NCBI RefSeq assembly: GCF_030287445.1
Contig: NZ_JASVWB010000004.1
Span: forward strand, 744,001-808,000
Direction of reading: 5' to 3'
From: Streptomyces sp. ALI-76-A
GTDB taxonomy: Bacteria > Actinomycetota > Actinomycetes > Streptomycetales > Streptomycetaceae
DNA length: 64,000 nucleotides
A model generated the notes under the pieces. It saw only the letters and a program-made list of their open reading frames with translations, was not told the origin of the DNA and ran no database searches. Positions 48,631-56,474 of this stretch are shown piece by piece. Made by a program: the position numbers and the translations under genes. Positions within the stretch are counted from its first letter, which is position 1; each line of letters starts with the position of its first letter.

Positions 48631-48649
48631 ATGTTCGCAATACAATAGA
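48631..48649. promoter_or_regulatory. AT-rich box 2 upstream of the TetR gene
   Basis: atgttcgcaatacaataga, the direct-repeat partner of the box at 48402-48419. It lies 57 bp before the TetR start codon, where an autoregulatory operator would be expected. Confidence 0.5.
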
Positions 48650-48705
48650 CTGGCGAAGTCGGTGAAGGGCAACCGGTCATTCCGGCCGGCGAAGGAGCGT
48701 GTGCT

Positions 48706-49296
48706 GTGGTGCGGTACGGAAAAGAGCACAAGTCGGAGACGAGGCGACGGATCATCGAGGCGGCGGGCCGCCGGTTCAAGCAAGACGGCATCGACGGCTC
48801 CGGGGTCTCGACGCTCATGAAGGACGCGGGGCTGACCAACGGGGCCTTCTACGCTCACTTCGCATCCAAAGACGACCTCGTCACCACCGCGATCGCCGAC
48901 CAGTTGAAGACACAGGCCGAGAACGTCGTCGCGCGAGCTGCGCCTGGCCGTGCCGGACTCGAGCAGATCGTGCGGGGGTACCTGTCGCCCTGGCACCGGG
49001 ACAGCCTTGGCGACGGCTGCCCCAACGCCGCTCTGCTGGACGAGATCGGGCGCTGCGCCGACCCGACCAGGCAGGCGTACACCGACGGCGTGCTGGCCCT
49101 CGTCGACGGCATCGCCGCCCGCATGGCGCCCGAGGCCCCGTCCTCCGCGCATGTGAAGGCGCTCAGCCTCCTCGGCCTGATGGCCGGGACGCTGCAACTG
49201 GCCCGCGCCTTGACCGACGATCAGCTCGCCAATGCGCTCCTCGATCAGGGGATCGACAACGCCCTCGCCCTGTTGGACGCCGGGCAAGGCGTCTGA
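48706..49296 (+). CDS. TetR/AcrR-family regulator
   Basis: A 196-residue TetR-type repressor. The N-terminal HTH is complete (ETRRRIIEAAGRRFKQDGID, VSTLMKDAGLTNGAFYAHFA with the family GxFYxHF, SKDDLV). The C-terminal ligand-binding part (SPWHRDSLGDGCPNAALLDE) resembles the LmrA/YxaF-like branch. The GTG start at 48706 follows gaaggagcg. It is divergent from the SDR gene; the usual logic is repression of itself and the SDR until a small ligand binds. Confidence 0.93.
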   Translation: MVRYGKEHKSETRRRIIEAAGRRFKQDGIDGSGVSTLMKDAGLTNGAFYAHFASKDDLVTTAIADQLKTQAENVVARAAPGRAGLEQIVRGYLSPWHRDSLGDGCPNAALLDEIGRCADPTRQAYTDGVLALVDGIAARMAPEAPSSAHVKALSLLGLMAGTLQLARALTDDQLANALLDQGIDNALALLDAGQGV

Positions 49297-49346
49297 CGCG
49301 CCAGAGCGGTTGCCGAACTGCCGGAACTGACGAACGAGGAGAGCGC

Positions 49347-49613
49347 ATGGTCGAGATGTCATTGCGGCGATGCCTCAGACCGGAGCCTTCGGTGACGCCC
49401 CCTTCGGCCGGTGGGAGCACTTGTCGCCACCCATTCGTGCGGGTCGTCGTCGCCGACGGTGACCACGACCTCAGGGCCGCGAGCAGCAACTCGGCCGACA
49501 TGGCCCGCCGGATCCCGAATGCCCGGCTGAAGATCTACCCGAACTCCGGGCACCGCGGCGTCTTTCAGCACCGGGAGTTCGTCCCTGAGGTTCTCGCGTT
49601 TCTCGACGGCTGA
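49347..49613 (+). pseudogene. alpha/beta hydrolase remnant (C-terminal end behind an intact start)
   Basis: ATG at 49347 has a good ribosome-binding site (aacgaggagagc) and only 88 codons. After a short odd N-terminus, residues 32-88 are the last quarter of an alpha/beta hydrolase: VRVVVADGDHDL (acid strand), NSADMARRIPNARLKIYPNS, GHRGVFQHREFVPEVLAFL (catalytic His). The oxyanion loop and nucleophile are missing, so it looks like an internal deletion. Confidence 0.65.
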
Positions 49614-49614
49614 G

Positions 49615-49830
49615 CGGCTGGACCGGTCGATCGCCGGAAGGGTCGCCCTCGTCACCGGTGGCGGCTGGGGCCTGGGCGCGGCGACCGGGCGGCCCCTGAC
49701 CACCGCTGGTGCCCGGGTCTTCGTGATCGATCCGCACCGCCCGGCTGCGAGCGAGGCGATCGACGAACGGGTCACCTACCTGGTCGGCGATGTGACCGAC
49801 CTCGATGAGGGAGAGGCCGGCTCGGGGGCC
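49615..49830 (+). pseudogene. SDR N-terminal fragment
   Basis: Directly after the hydrolase remnant, RSIAGRVALVTGGGWGLGAA (cofactor motif), AGARVFVIDPHRPAAS and VTYLVGDVTDLDEG form the first 70 residues of a short-chain dehydrogenase. Similarity then stops and unrelated sequence follows. No start codon or ribosome-binding site is apparent; it is the tail-end of a rearrangement. Confidence 0.6.
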
Positions 49831-50029
49831 TTCTTGCCCGGCGGAATCACTTGCACTCCGGAACGGGCCATGTCCGCCGTTGACAAAACGTTCCGCGTCC
49901 GGCCGAGTGCGCGGAACGGGCAGCAAGTGGGCACCAAAGTGAGCTGGTATCCAAGTAGTCGGCCGGCGGAGCATGCGCTGTGTAAGCCCGGCGACCACAT
50001 CCGGGCCCGAGTCCAGGAGACATTGGCAC

Positions 50030-50452
50030 ATGCCCAAGCCCATAGGGAGAGCCCTGTCCACCACGGTGGCCGCTGTGGCGGCCGTCACCGCCCTGGGAAC
50101 AGCCGTCGCTTCGCCGGCCATGGCGGACTCCCGGGACTGCCCGGCCAACGCGTTCTGCGCGTGGGACAACTCCAGTTACAACGGCAGGCTGATCCACTCG
50201 AATGCCGGACAGTCGGTCTCCAACGTCGGCTTCTACTTCAACGACAAGCTGACGTCCTATTGGAACCGCACCAACCACTGGGTCTCGCTGTACGCCCACG
50301 CGGGGTACGGGGACTGCCTGGTCAGCATCCGGCCGGTCCAAGGGAGCCCGCCCTCGGCATACACCATCGATGGCCGCCCGCACGACACTCACCCCGCGCA
50401 CTACGCGGGCCCCGCGAGGACGGCACCGCAACAGCCGTCGGATGGGCGGTAG
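50030..50452 (+). CDS. secreted peptidase-inhibitor I36-family protein
   Basis: A 140-residue protein. ATG at 50030 (aggaga upstream) starts a signal peptide (MPKPIGRALSTTVAAVAAVT ... SPAMA-DSR). The mature domain, DCPANAFCAWDNSSYNGRLI, SVSNVGFYFNDKLTSYWN and LYAHAGYGDCLVSIRP, matches the I36 family of extracellular Streptomyces metalloprotease inhibitors. It is the second such gene in the window; this copy has three Cys and no TTA codon in the part read. Confidence 0.87.
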   Translation: MPKPIGRALSTTVAAVAAVTALGTAVASPAMADSRDCPANAFCAWDNSSYNGRLIHSNAGQSVSNVGFYFNDKLTSYWNRTNHWVSLYAHAGYGDCLVSIRPVQGSPPSAYTIDGRPHDTHPAHYAGPARTAPQQPSDGR

Positions 50453-50491
50453 TTGTCAGGGTGTGGGCGGCTGAGGTCGTAGCGTGGGACC

Positions 50492-50824
50492 ATGCCCGAA
50501 CGCACGCACATACTCCACCTCACCGAGCGCTCCCTGCGGGACGCAGCTGGCGAGCATGGCGCGAGGCGGATGTCGACGCGCGGCCGCACACTTGAGCAGG
50601 GGGCTTTCATCCGCTGCCCGGCGCGTGCCCAACTCCCTTCCATGGCGGCCTTCCCGTACGGCTCCTACGAGGGCCCCGACGAGCTGGTGCTGCTCGTCGT
50701 GAACCCTGTGCGGTTGGATGTGCCGGTGAAGTACGGGGCGCCGGGGCATGGGGCTGAGGAGTCCCCGCATGTGTACGGCCAGATGCCGCTGGGCGCGGTG
50801 GTTGAGGTGGAGCCGTGGCGGTGA
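50492..50824 (+). CDS. DUF952-family protein
   Basis: A 110-residue cytoplasmic protein with the DUF952 layout: THILHLTERSLRDAAGEHGA, then RGRTLEQGAFIRCPARAQLP, DELVLLVVNPVRLDVPVKY and SPHVYGQMPLGAVVEVEPW. The canonical GFIHCS is here GAFIRCP. The fold is related to ADP-ribosyltransferase-like proteins, but its role is unknown. It overlaps the next small gene by 10 bp. Confidence 0.88.
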   Translation: MPERTHILHLTERSLRDAAGEHGARRMSTRGRTLEQGAFIRCPARAQLPSMAAFPYGSYEGPDELVLLVVNPVRLDVPVKYGAPGHGAEESPHVYGQMPLGAVVEVEPWR

Positions 50825-51048
50825 CGGGCCGCCGCGGGGCATGGCGGTGGGCCGTGGCGGTATGGCTGGTCCTCGTGGCCGTCGCGGGCGGGCTGACCCT
50901 GTGGTGGCAGGACTCGGCAGAGCCGCAGCGACACGGCTGGGAGGAGTCTGCCCCTACACCGTCGCTCCCCGAGGGATGGCAGTCGGCGTGCGCGGCGGCG
51001 ACGCCCGACGAGAACGGCGAGGTGCTCTGCTTCTTCAGGACCCGCTAG
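50815..51048 (+). CDS. small membrane-anchored protein
   Basis: A 77-residue ORF from GTG 50815, coupled to the DUF952 gene by overlap. An Arg-rich N-terminus (MAVTGRRGAWRW) precedes one hydrophobic span (AVAVWLVLVAVAGGLTLWW); the external tail of about 45 residues has two Cys (SACAAATPDENGEVLCFF) that could pair. Unrecognised. Confidence 0.6.
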   Translation: MAVTGRRGAWRWAVAVWLVLVAVAGGLTLWWQDSAEPQRHGWEESAPTPSLPEGWQSACAAATPDENGEVLCFFRTR

Positions 51049-51168
51049 CCACCACCCGTTTTGACCTGTTTTTCTGGCCGTCTGGGGTCCGGGGCTCGGC
51101 GACGGAGGCATGGACAGGAGCGGTTGAAGCCGCAGCCGGGGTCATCGGCCCGGCCGGGGTGGAATGGC

Positions 51169-51306
51169 ATGAACCCCTCCGTGCTGCTCCGGCAGCGACC
51201 CGCCACCATGGCCATGAGCATCCCCGGCACCAGCCACGACCTGCACCTGGAGCAGCCTGGAATTCTGCACACCGCGCTCTCGGACTTCCTCCAGGGCGTC
51301 GTCTGA
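51169..51306 (+). pseudogene. alpha/beta hydrolase C-terminal scrap
   Basis: About 30 residues, ATMAMSIPGTSHDLHLEQPG followed by LHTALSDFLQGVV and a stop, match the final helix and catalytic-His strand of alpha/beta hydrolases. The sequence before it (about 51050-51165) is not hydrolase-like. It is the second hydrolase tail within 2 kb, but not the same family member as that at 49347. Confidence 0.5.
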
Positions 51307-51412
51307 CAACCCCTGCGCGGGTGACAACGACACCATGCCAGCTTCCCGCAGACAGCTGTCGATCCGCAGGATCGCAGGGCTTGGTACAGACGGCTCGGGG
51401 AACTTGGGTGTC

Positions 51413-51619
51413 ATGCAGATTCTCAGTGGGATTCTGGTCGCGCTGTGTGGAGTCGCCATGATGCTCATAGCCAAGCCGATGGCAACGTGGGAGGCCGACA
51501 AGGTGGAGGTATGGAGCGGCCTTCGCCATCTGCACGGGGTGAACTACAACCGGATCTGCTTCCTCCTGGGCGGTCTGGGCGGCGTTTTCGCAGGCGGGTA
51601 CCTGATCGTCACCGGCTGA
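51413..51619 (+). CDS. small two-span membrane protein
   Basis: A 68-residue ORF with two hydrophobic segments (ILSGILVALCGVAMMLIA and ICFLLGGLGGVFAGGYLIV) separated by a charged loop (TWEADKVEVWSGLRHLHG). Small integral membrane proteins like this are common in Streptomyces; function not known. Upstream purines (tcggggaac) make a modest ribosome-binding site. Confidence 0.55.
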   Translation: MQILSGILVALCGVAMMLIAKPMATWEADKVEVWSGLRHLHGVNYNRICFLLGGLGGVFAGGYLIVTG

Positions 51620-51800
51620 CGTTCCTCGCGGGCCATCCGACCCGTCCTGGCCGTTCAGGTGGGCGCGGCACCGGCGTCCAGATCAGGTATCCGACCGGGC
51701 CCTTGACTGACGAGGACGGCCGGGCATGAGCTTGGACGCTCAGCATCCTGCGCCACGTACGAGGTCAGAGTTCGGCCCTTCAGATCCGTACGGGGTGCTC

Positions 51801-51942
51801 ACGTGATGGCAGCCCCAACTGAGGCTGTGACTCCTGGATGCCTCTCAACGGCCTGTTCTTTCCCAGTGAAAGGGGTCATCCACGTCAGGCTCACAGCCTC
51901 CTCCTGCCTGCGTGACAGACTGAGCCGCTCCTGCCATCACGT
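51801..51942. repeat. 142-bp element with terminal inverted repeats (possible second MITE type)
   Basis: acgtgatggcag (51801-51812) has an exact inverted match ctgccatcacgt (51931-51942), and weaker complementarity extends inward (24 of 35 positions). It lies in a gene-free gap (51620-52128). It could be a small mobile-element derivative or a structured regulatory region. Confidence 0.4.
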
Positions 51943-52128
51943 CTCCGCTCGCCCTGCGAGATCAATTGCGGGACAGCCCTGAGGCATGTCTGTCTGCTTG
52001 CGGGGTGATGACGCCGGGCGGCTTTGCCATTTCTTTGCAACCCGTCCTCCCGCTGCCTCGTCTCTCTGCTCGTTCCGTAACGCAGCCCTGCTCAGCCATG
52101 GGGGCCGCCTGACGAAAGTGAGCGATTG

Positions 52129-52491
52129 ATGCGACGAACGGTCTTCAGCGCTATGGCACTCGCGTGCGCCGCCGTGCTGGCGGGCACGGTGCCCGCGTTC
52201 GCCGACGGGGGGAGTACGACTCCTGCCCCCGCCGCACCGACCCTGGCCGCTTCACCGGTCCCGAGTGCCACCGACGCCCCGACGCCGGCGCCGAGCACCG
52301 AACCGACCCGGGCGCCGGCCCCCGGGGAGGTCTCCGTCGTACCGAGTGGAGCACCCGACACCGGTCAGGCGCCGACGTCGACGCAGTCCGGTTCCGAGAG
52401 CGGGCTGATCGCCGGGGGTGCTGCCGCGGTACTCGTCGGTGGTGGCGCGGCGGTCTTCCTCGTACGTCGTCAGCGGGCGACCGGGGCATGA
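52129..52491 (+). CDS. surface protein with signal peptide and C-terminal anchor, probable sortase substrate
   Basis: A 120-residue protein. ATG at 52129 opens a signal peptide (MRRTVFSAMALACAAVLAGT ... AFA-DGG), followed by a Pro/Ala/Thr-rich stalk, a GAPDTG motif, a hydrophobic span (LIAGGAAAVLVGGGAAVFLV) and a basic end (RRQRATGA). This is the order of a sorting signal, although the span lies 13 residues after the TG rather than directly after it. The stop overlaps the sortase start (ATGA), which supports an enzyme-substrate pair. Confidence 0.7.
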   Translation: MRRTVFSAMALACAAVLAGTVPAFADGGSTTPAPAAPTLAASPVPSATDAPTPAPSTEPTRAPAPGEVSVVPSGAPDTGQAPTSTQSGSESGLIAGGAAAVLVGGGAAVFLVRRQRATGA

Positions 52492-53102
52492 CCTTGCCCT
52501 CCAGGCGCGCCTTCGCCACCGCGGCGATGGCCTCGCTGCTCGTGGGCTGCGGTGGTGGCAGCCAGGCCGGCCGGGCCACGGCCGCACGCTCCCGGAGCAC
52601 CCCACCGTCGCCGCGGCGCTCCGCGGAGGGGGCGCATGCCCTCGGGCGTTCGGTCCCGGTCAGGCTGAAGATCCCGGGCATCGAGGTCGACACCCCGCTC
52701 ATGCGGCTGGGGCTGGCCCCGGACGGCACCGTGGAGGTGCCCCCGATCACGGCGGACGACCAGGCGGGGTGGTACCGGCACTCGCCGACGCCCGGTCAGA
52801 CCGGCCCGTCGGTGATCCTCGGCCATGCCACGGTCGGCGCCTACGGGGATGGGGTGTTCCGTCACCTCGCGCGAGTGCGGCGGGGCGACCGGATCGTGGC
52901 GCGCCTGGAGAACGGCACGGCGGCCGCTTTCACCGTCCAAACCGTACGGACCGTCGCCCAGGCGGACTTTCCGACGGACGCGGTCTACGGGGACGTGGGC
53001 CGCCCGGAGTTGCGGCTCATCACGTGCGGCGGTCCCCGCCTTGGCGACGGCTATCGCGACAGCGTGATCGTCTTCGCCGCGCTGAGCTCCACGAGCCCCT
53101 GA
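52488..53102 (+). CDS. class F-type sortase
   Basis: A 204-residue protein. The N-terminus carries a lipobox-like signal (AMASLLVGCGGGSQ), then the sortase barrel: RLKIPGIEVDTPLMRLGL, PPITADDQAGWYRHSP, catalytic His in VILGHATV, catalytic Cys in LRLITCGGP and an Arg in the final strand (DGYRDSVIVFA). Class F sortases in actinobacteria usually lie beside their substrate, as here (ATGA overlap). It would attach the small upstream protein to the cell surface. Confidence 0.88.
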   Translation: MTLPSRRAFATAAMASLLVGCGGGSQAGRATAARSRSTPPSPRRSAEGAHALGRSVPVRLKIPGIEVDTPLMRLGLAPDGTVEVPPITADDQAGWYRHSPTPGQTGPSVILGHATVGAYGDGVFRHLARVRRGDRIVARLENGTAAAFTVQTVRTVAQADFPTDAVYGDVGRPELRLITCGGPRLGDGYRDSVIVFAALSSTSP

Positions 53103-53186
53103 CCCACCGCCCGGATCCCGGGCCGATGGAACCGTAACCGTCAGCCCGGGATCCTCCCTACGAGTGCAGCACGACCATGGAGAGCG

Positions 53187-53678
53187 TTGAAACGGTCACG
53201 CGAGAAGGCAGCGTCCGAGTTGTTCGCCGCCCTCTACCCGCGCCTCGCCGGCTGGTGCCGCCGTCTGGTCGACGACGACGAGACGGCCCACGAGATCGCC
53301 TCGGAGGCGTTCACCCGTCTCTGGGCCCGCTGGACATCCGTGACGGAGCCCCGGGGCTTCCTCTACGTCACCGCGGCCAACCTCGTCCGGGACCATTGGC
53401 GCAAGCTCGAGCGAGAACGCAGAGCCATACACCGTGCCACCAACGAAGCGGCCGTCCGCCCGCAGACCGAACAGGCCGACCCGTCGGTGCGCCTGCTCGT
53501 GCAGTCGCTGCCGGAACGGCTGCGCGTCCCGATCCTGCTGCACTACTACGCTGACATGCCGATCCGGGAGGTGTCCGTGCTGACCGGGCGCAAGGAAGGA
53601 ACCACCAAGGCCGACCTCCACGCGGCCCGAGAACTGCTCCGCGCCCACCTGAGGAGAAGCCTTGATCACACACTCTGA
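53187..53678 (+). CDS. ECF-type sigma factor (TTG start)
   Basis: A 163-residue sigma factor. TTG at 53187 is favoured because ggagagcg lies at the right distance and no in-frame ATG/GTG is near. Region 2: LFAALYPRLAGWCRRLVDDD, EIASEAFTRLWARW, FLYVTAANLVRDHWRK. Region 4: SLPERLRVPILLHYYAD and MPIREVSVLTGRKEGTTKA. Its 3' end overlaps the gene for a single-span membrane protein by 17 bp, the usual arrangement for a sigma factor and its membrane regulator. Confidence 0.87.
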   Translation: MKRSREKAASELFAALYPRLAGWCRRLVDDDETAHEIASEAFTRLWARWTSVTEPRGFLYVTAANLVRDHWRKLERERRAIHRATNEAAVRPQTEQADPSVRLLVQSLPERLRVPILLHYYADMPIREVSVLTGRKEGTTKADLHAARELLRAHLRRSLDHTL

Positions 53679-54147
53679 CGACGGTCCGGACTTCGAACCC
53701 GACGACCCTCTCGCTGTCATCCTGCGGCCCGCCTCGGACTACCTCGGCCCACCCCCCGGCCGGTACGAAGCGATCCGCCGCGGCGCGGCCCGCCGCCGAC
53801 TGCTGCGCGCCGCCGCCGGAATCGGCCTGTCGTGCGCCGCCGCCGCCCTCATCGTGGTGCCGCTGCGCCTGTCGGCACCCCAGGCACCCGCGTCCCCCAC
53901 GGTCCCTCTCGCCCCGCCGCCCGCGAGCAGCCCGTCGGCCGTGCCCACCCCGTCGGCGTCGCCCGAGCAACTCCAACCCGGCCCGGGTGAGCCGTCCCCG
54001 ACCGACAGCCCTCGTATCCCGCCCAGCTCCACGGCCCCCACTCCCGTGCCGTCGACGGTACCGACTTCAGCCCCATCACCATCAGTCGAGCCGTCGGTGG
54101 CTCGGAGCGTGCCTCCCACGACACTCGACAGCAGCTCGCGACCGTAG
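53662..54147 (+). CDS. single-span membrane protein, possible anti-sigma partner
   Basis: A 161-residue protein from TTG 53662 (ggagaagcc upstream), coupled to the sigma gene. The cytoplasmic N-terminus (FEPDDPLAVILRPASDYLGP, RRGAARRRLLRA) is followed by one membrane span (AAGIGLSCAAAALIVVPLRL) and a roughly 85-residue Pro/Ser/Thr-rich outer tail. It lacks the zinc HxxxCxxC anti-sigma motif, so an anti-sigma role is inferred from position only. Confidence 0.65.
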   Translation: MITHSDDGPDFEPDDPLAVILRPASDYLGPPPGRYEAIRRGAARRRLLRAAAGIGLSCAAAALIVVPLRLSAPQAPASPTVPLAPPPASSPSAVPTPSASPEQLQPGPGEPSPTDSPRIPPSSTAPTPVPSTVPTSAPSPSVEPSVARSVPPTTLDSSSRP

Positions 54148-54419
54148 GTCACGCCGTAGCGATCGCGGCTGCACGAAGATTCACGAGTGCGAGTGCGAGT
54201 GCGGGTGCGAACCGAATGCGCCGAGTGGACTTGCCCACGTCCAAGGCGCGGAACAACCGGAGTTCGGCAGCCACATTGCTCAGCACTGCCTGTCGTTGAC
54301 GGACACGCTTCCATCAGGGATCAACCGGTACCGCCAGGACCGCGACAGCACCCCCCGGGATCATCAAGGACAGGGGCAACGAGTCGTACCGAGAAACTAC
54401 GCGCCCCGGTCACCCAGCT

Positions 54420-54668
54420 TCACTGAATCGGGGAGTCGGGTGGGGGGAGGTGGATGGTGCGGTCCCGGTCCACGGCTACGACGCCGGCGACCTCCGTCAG
54501 AGCAAGGATCCGGTCCTCGGCGATGGTTCCGGACAGTGTGCCGAGGATCGGTTGCTCACCTGTGACGGTCAGCCCGGCCCGTCGCGCGGCCTCGACCACG
54601 TCAGCGAACCGGTCGGGGTCGACCGCGAGGATCACTCCGACCGGTTCGGGCTGCGAAGACGTGTTCAC
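54420..54668 (-). CDS. 82-residue protein resembling a stand-alone subtilisin propeptide (I9-like)
   Basis: GTG at 54668 overlaps the protease stop (GTGA), so the two are translationally coupled. The pattern VGVILAVDPDRFADVVEAAR, AGLTVTGEQPILGTLSGTIA, ILALTEVAGVVAVDRD follows the beta-alpha-beta, beta-alpha-beta layout and the GV..V end of the I9 propeptide/inhibitor fold. Such domains chaperone or inhibit subtilases. A separate copy made just after the protease could act as intracellular inhibitor or immunity factor. Similarity was judged by eye. It has no signal peptide, in keeping with the protease. Confidence 0.6.
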   Translation of the reverse strand: MNTSSQPEPVGVILAVDPDRFADVVEAARRAGLTVTGEQPILGTLSGTIAEDRILALTEVAGVVAVDRDRTIHLPPPDSPIQ

Positions 54669-55999
54669 GGGGCCTGGAGCAGACCGGAGCCGACGTCCTC
54701 GGCGGGTTGCGTCAGCGGGAACGCAGCGGACAGCAGGCTGGTCTTGAGGCCGTCCGCACTGGCGTTGGGGTTGGCCTCGGCAAGCAGTGCCACGACGCCC
54801 GCGACGTGCGGCGTGGCCATGCTGGTACCCGACATCGAGGTGTACCCGCCGCCGGGTGAGGCCGAGTGCACGTCCCTGCCGGGTGCGGCGATGTTGATTT
54901 CGCCGCCGGCGCCGTTGATGGCGCCGCAGGAGAAGAACGATGTGGTGAGCGACTGGTCCAGCGACGCCACCGCGAGGATGGAGGGGCAGTTGGCCGGCCG
55001 GCCGACGGGCCGGATGACCTGAGGGCGTCGGCTCTCGTTGCCCGCAGCGGCGACGATCAGGGTCCCCCGCTGGAGCGCTCGCTGGGCGAGCTGCTCATAC
55101 GTCTGGGGGAAGAGTTCACCGCGCCGGACGGGAGCACCGAGCGACATGGAGATCACCCGTGCGCCGCGGGCGACGGCCCAGGCCATGCCCGCCAGGATCT
55201 GGCCGTCGGTGCCACTGCCCGCGTTGCTGAGCACCTTCCCGGCGAGTATCCGGGCCTCGGTCGCCACACCGTAGCGGGGCCCCTGTTGGGGGCTGGCCGG
55301 GCCGGCCGCGGTGCCGATGCAGTGCGTGCCGTGGCCGTGGCTGTCCTCGACGGTCTCACCGGGCACGAAGGAGGCCGTGTCCTCGATCCGGCCGACCAGG
55401 TCCGGATGGGCGGTGTCCACACCGGTGTCGAGGACGGCGATCTTCACGCCGCGTCCGGTCAGGCTGGACAGGTTGGCCCGGATCGCCTGGAGGCCCCAGG
55501 TCCACTTCTGCTCGTCAAGGGCCGGGCCCTGGGCAACGGCCATCTCGGCCTTGGTGTGGCGTTCGACCGTTTCCTCGTCGCTGCGGTAGGCCGGGAAGAA
55601 CTCGGTCGGTGCCTGCTGCGGGGCGGTGATCACCGAGGCGTAGACCATGCGTTCCGGTTCGGCAGCGATGATCGACGGATCGGCTTCGGCCGTGGTCACC
55701 AGCGCGTGGCGCTGGTCGGCCCGCACTTCGACGACGGCGGCGGCGAGTTCTTCGAAGTGCACCGAGACGTCGGGGTTCTCGAGGAGTTCGGCGACGTTGG
55801 TGGCCTCGGCTCCACTCACCTGCTCCACGGGCGCGATGTCGGCGGCGGAACGCAGTGCGTTCAGCCCGCTTTCCTGGTTGGCCGGGTCCAGCAGGACCAC
55901 GTACCGACCGGTGTACTCCGCGCCCCCACCCGACGGTGCCCCATTGGCTCGGGGCGGCTGGTCGCCGAAGGCGTGCCTGTCCAAGGGTGCGTTCGCCAT
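54665..55999 (-). CDS. S8 family subtilisin-like serine protease without signal peptide
   Basis: A 444-residue protease. ATG at 55999 follows agcgggaaa. The catalytic set is complete: Asp191 (AVLDTGVDTAHPDL), His223 (HGHGTHCIGT), Asn321 (VAAAGNES) and Ser393 (GTSMATPHVAG). Residues about 30-165 are an N-terminal domain that begins GRYVVLLDPANQE and resembles an I9 prodomain with an insertion. The first 30 residues are polar, so it is probably cytoplasmic or exported by another route. It is co-transcribed with the 82-residue I9-like protein and is divergent from small repeat-rich genes at 56.3 kb. Similar actinobacterial proteases lie in uncharacterised multi-gene loci; its substrate is unknown. 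Confidence 0.92.
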   Translation of the reverse strand: MANAPLDRHAFGDQPPRANGAPSGGGAEYTGRYVVLLDPANQESGLNALRSAADIAPVEQVSGAEATNVAELLENPDVSVHFEELAAAVVEVRADQRHALVTTAEADPSIIAAEPERMVYASVITAPQQAPTEFFPAYRSDEETVERHTKAEMAVAQGPALDEQKWTWGLQAIRANLSSLTGRGVKIAVLDTGVDTAHPDLVGRIEDTASFVPGETVEDSHGHGTHCIGTAAGPASPQQGPRYGVATEARILAGKVLSNAGSGTDGQILAGMAWAVARGARVISMSLGAPVRRGELFPQTYEQLAQRALQRGTLIVAAAGNESRRPQVIRPVGRPANCPSILAVASLDQSLTTSFFSCGAINGAGGEINIAAPGRDVHSASPGGGYTSMSGTSMATPHVAGVVALLAEANPNASADGLKTSLLSAAFPLTQPAEDVGSGLLQAP

Positions 56000-56250
56000 G
56001 GAATTTCCCGCTTTCTGTGCGCTTCCCCGGCCAGTGGACGCGCGCCGACGCGCACAGTGCCAGGCTCGAGGGTTGGTGGGTCGCGATTCGGCCGCGTATC
56101 GACGCGCGAGCCGTCGCCTGCCGGGCTGTTCCTGCCGGGCTCGATGTCTGGGCAACGTCCTTTTCCACCGTCGCACCCGGTCCGGGGGCCCGCAACACGA
56201 CGGTACGTCGGCCGTGCGCGAGGTGCTGACTGTCGGTCGCGGCACCGGAG

Positions 56251-56280
56251 TTGACAGCGGACCGGCCCCGCTTCAGTACC
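56251..56280 (+). promoter_or_regulatory. possible promoter of the repeat-peptide genes
   Basis: TTGACA at 56251-56256 matches the -35 consensus; cagtac, 17 bp later, is a weak -10. It lies about 45 bp before the ATG at 56296 in the divergent region after the protease gene. Confidence 0.3.
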
Positions 56281-56295
56281 GTCAGTGATGGTGAA

Positions 56296-56445
56296 ATGTC
56301 TGATGTGGTCGACTTCAGCAAGTCTCTTTCGACCGGATCCACCGGATCCACCGGATCCACCGGATCCACCGGATCCACCGGATCCACCGGATCCACCGGA
56401 TCCACCGGATCCACCGGATCCACCGGATCTCCACGCTCCCGGTGA
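56296..56445 (+). CDS. small Ser-Thr-Gly repeat protein
   Basis: A 49-residue ORF, MSDVVDFSKSLSTG followed by tandem STG units (ten in all) and SPRSR. It starts after gtgatggtgaa (modest ribosome-binding site), 30 bp upstream of the 114-residue gene and divergent from the protease. A non-repetitive N-terminus with a flexible repetitive tail could be a peptide substrate or a linker. It could also be a chance frame through the repeat, since several frames there are open. Confidence 0.4.
   Translation: MSDVVDFSKSLSTGSTGSTGSTGSTGSTGSTGSTGSTGSTGSTGSPRSR
56333..56430. repeat. 9-bp tandem repeat ccggatcca, ten copies
   Basis: Ten perfect copies of ccggatcca (56333-56422) and a partial eleventh. 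Nine is a multiple of three, so all frames stay open: STG units on the plus strand, DPP in another frame, and DPV or WIR on the minus strand. Perfect identity implies recent expansion. Confidence 0.95.
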
Positions 56446-56474
56446 CAGGCAGAAACTCACCGAGGGAGACGGAC

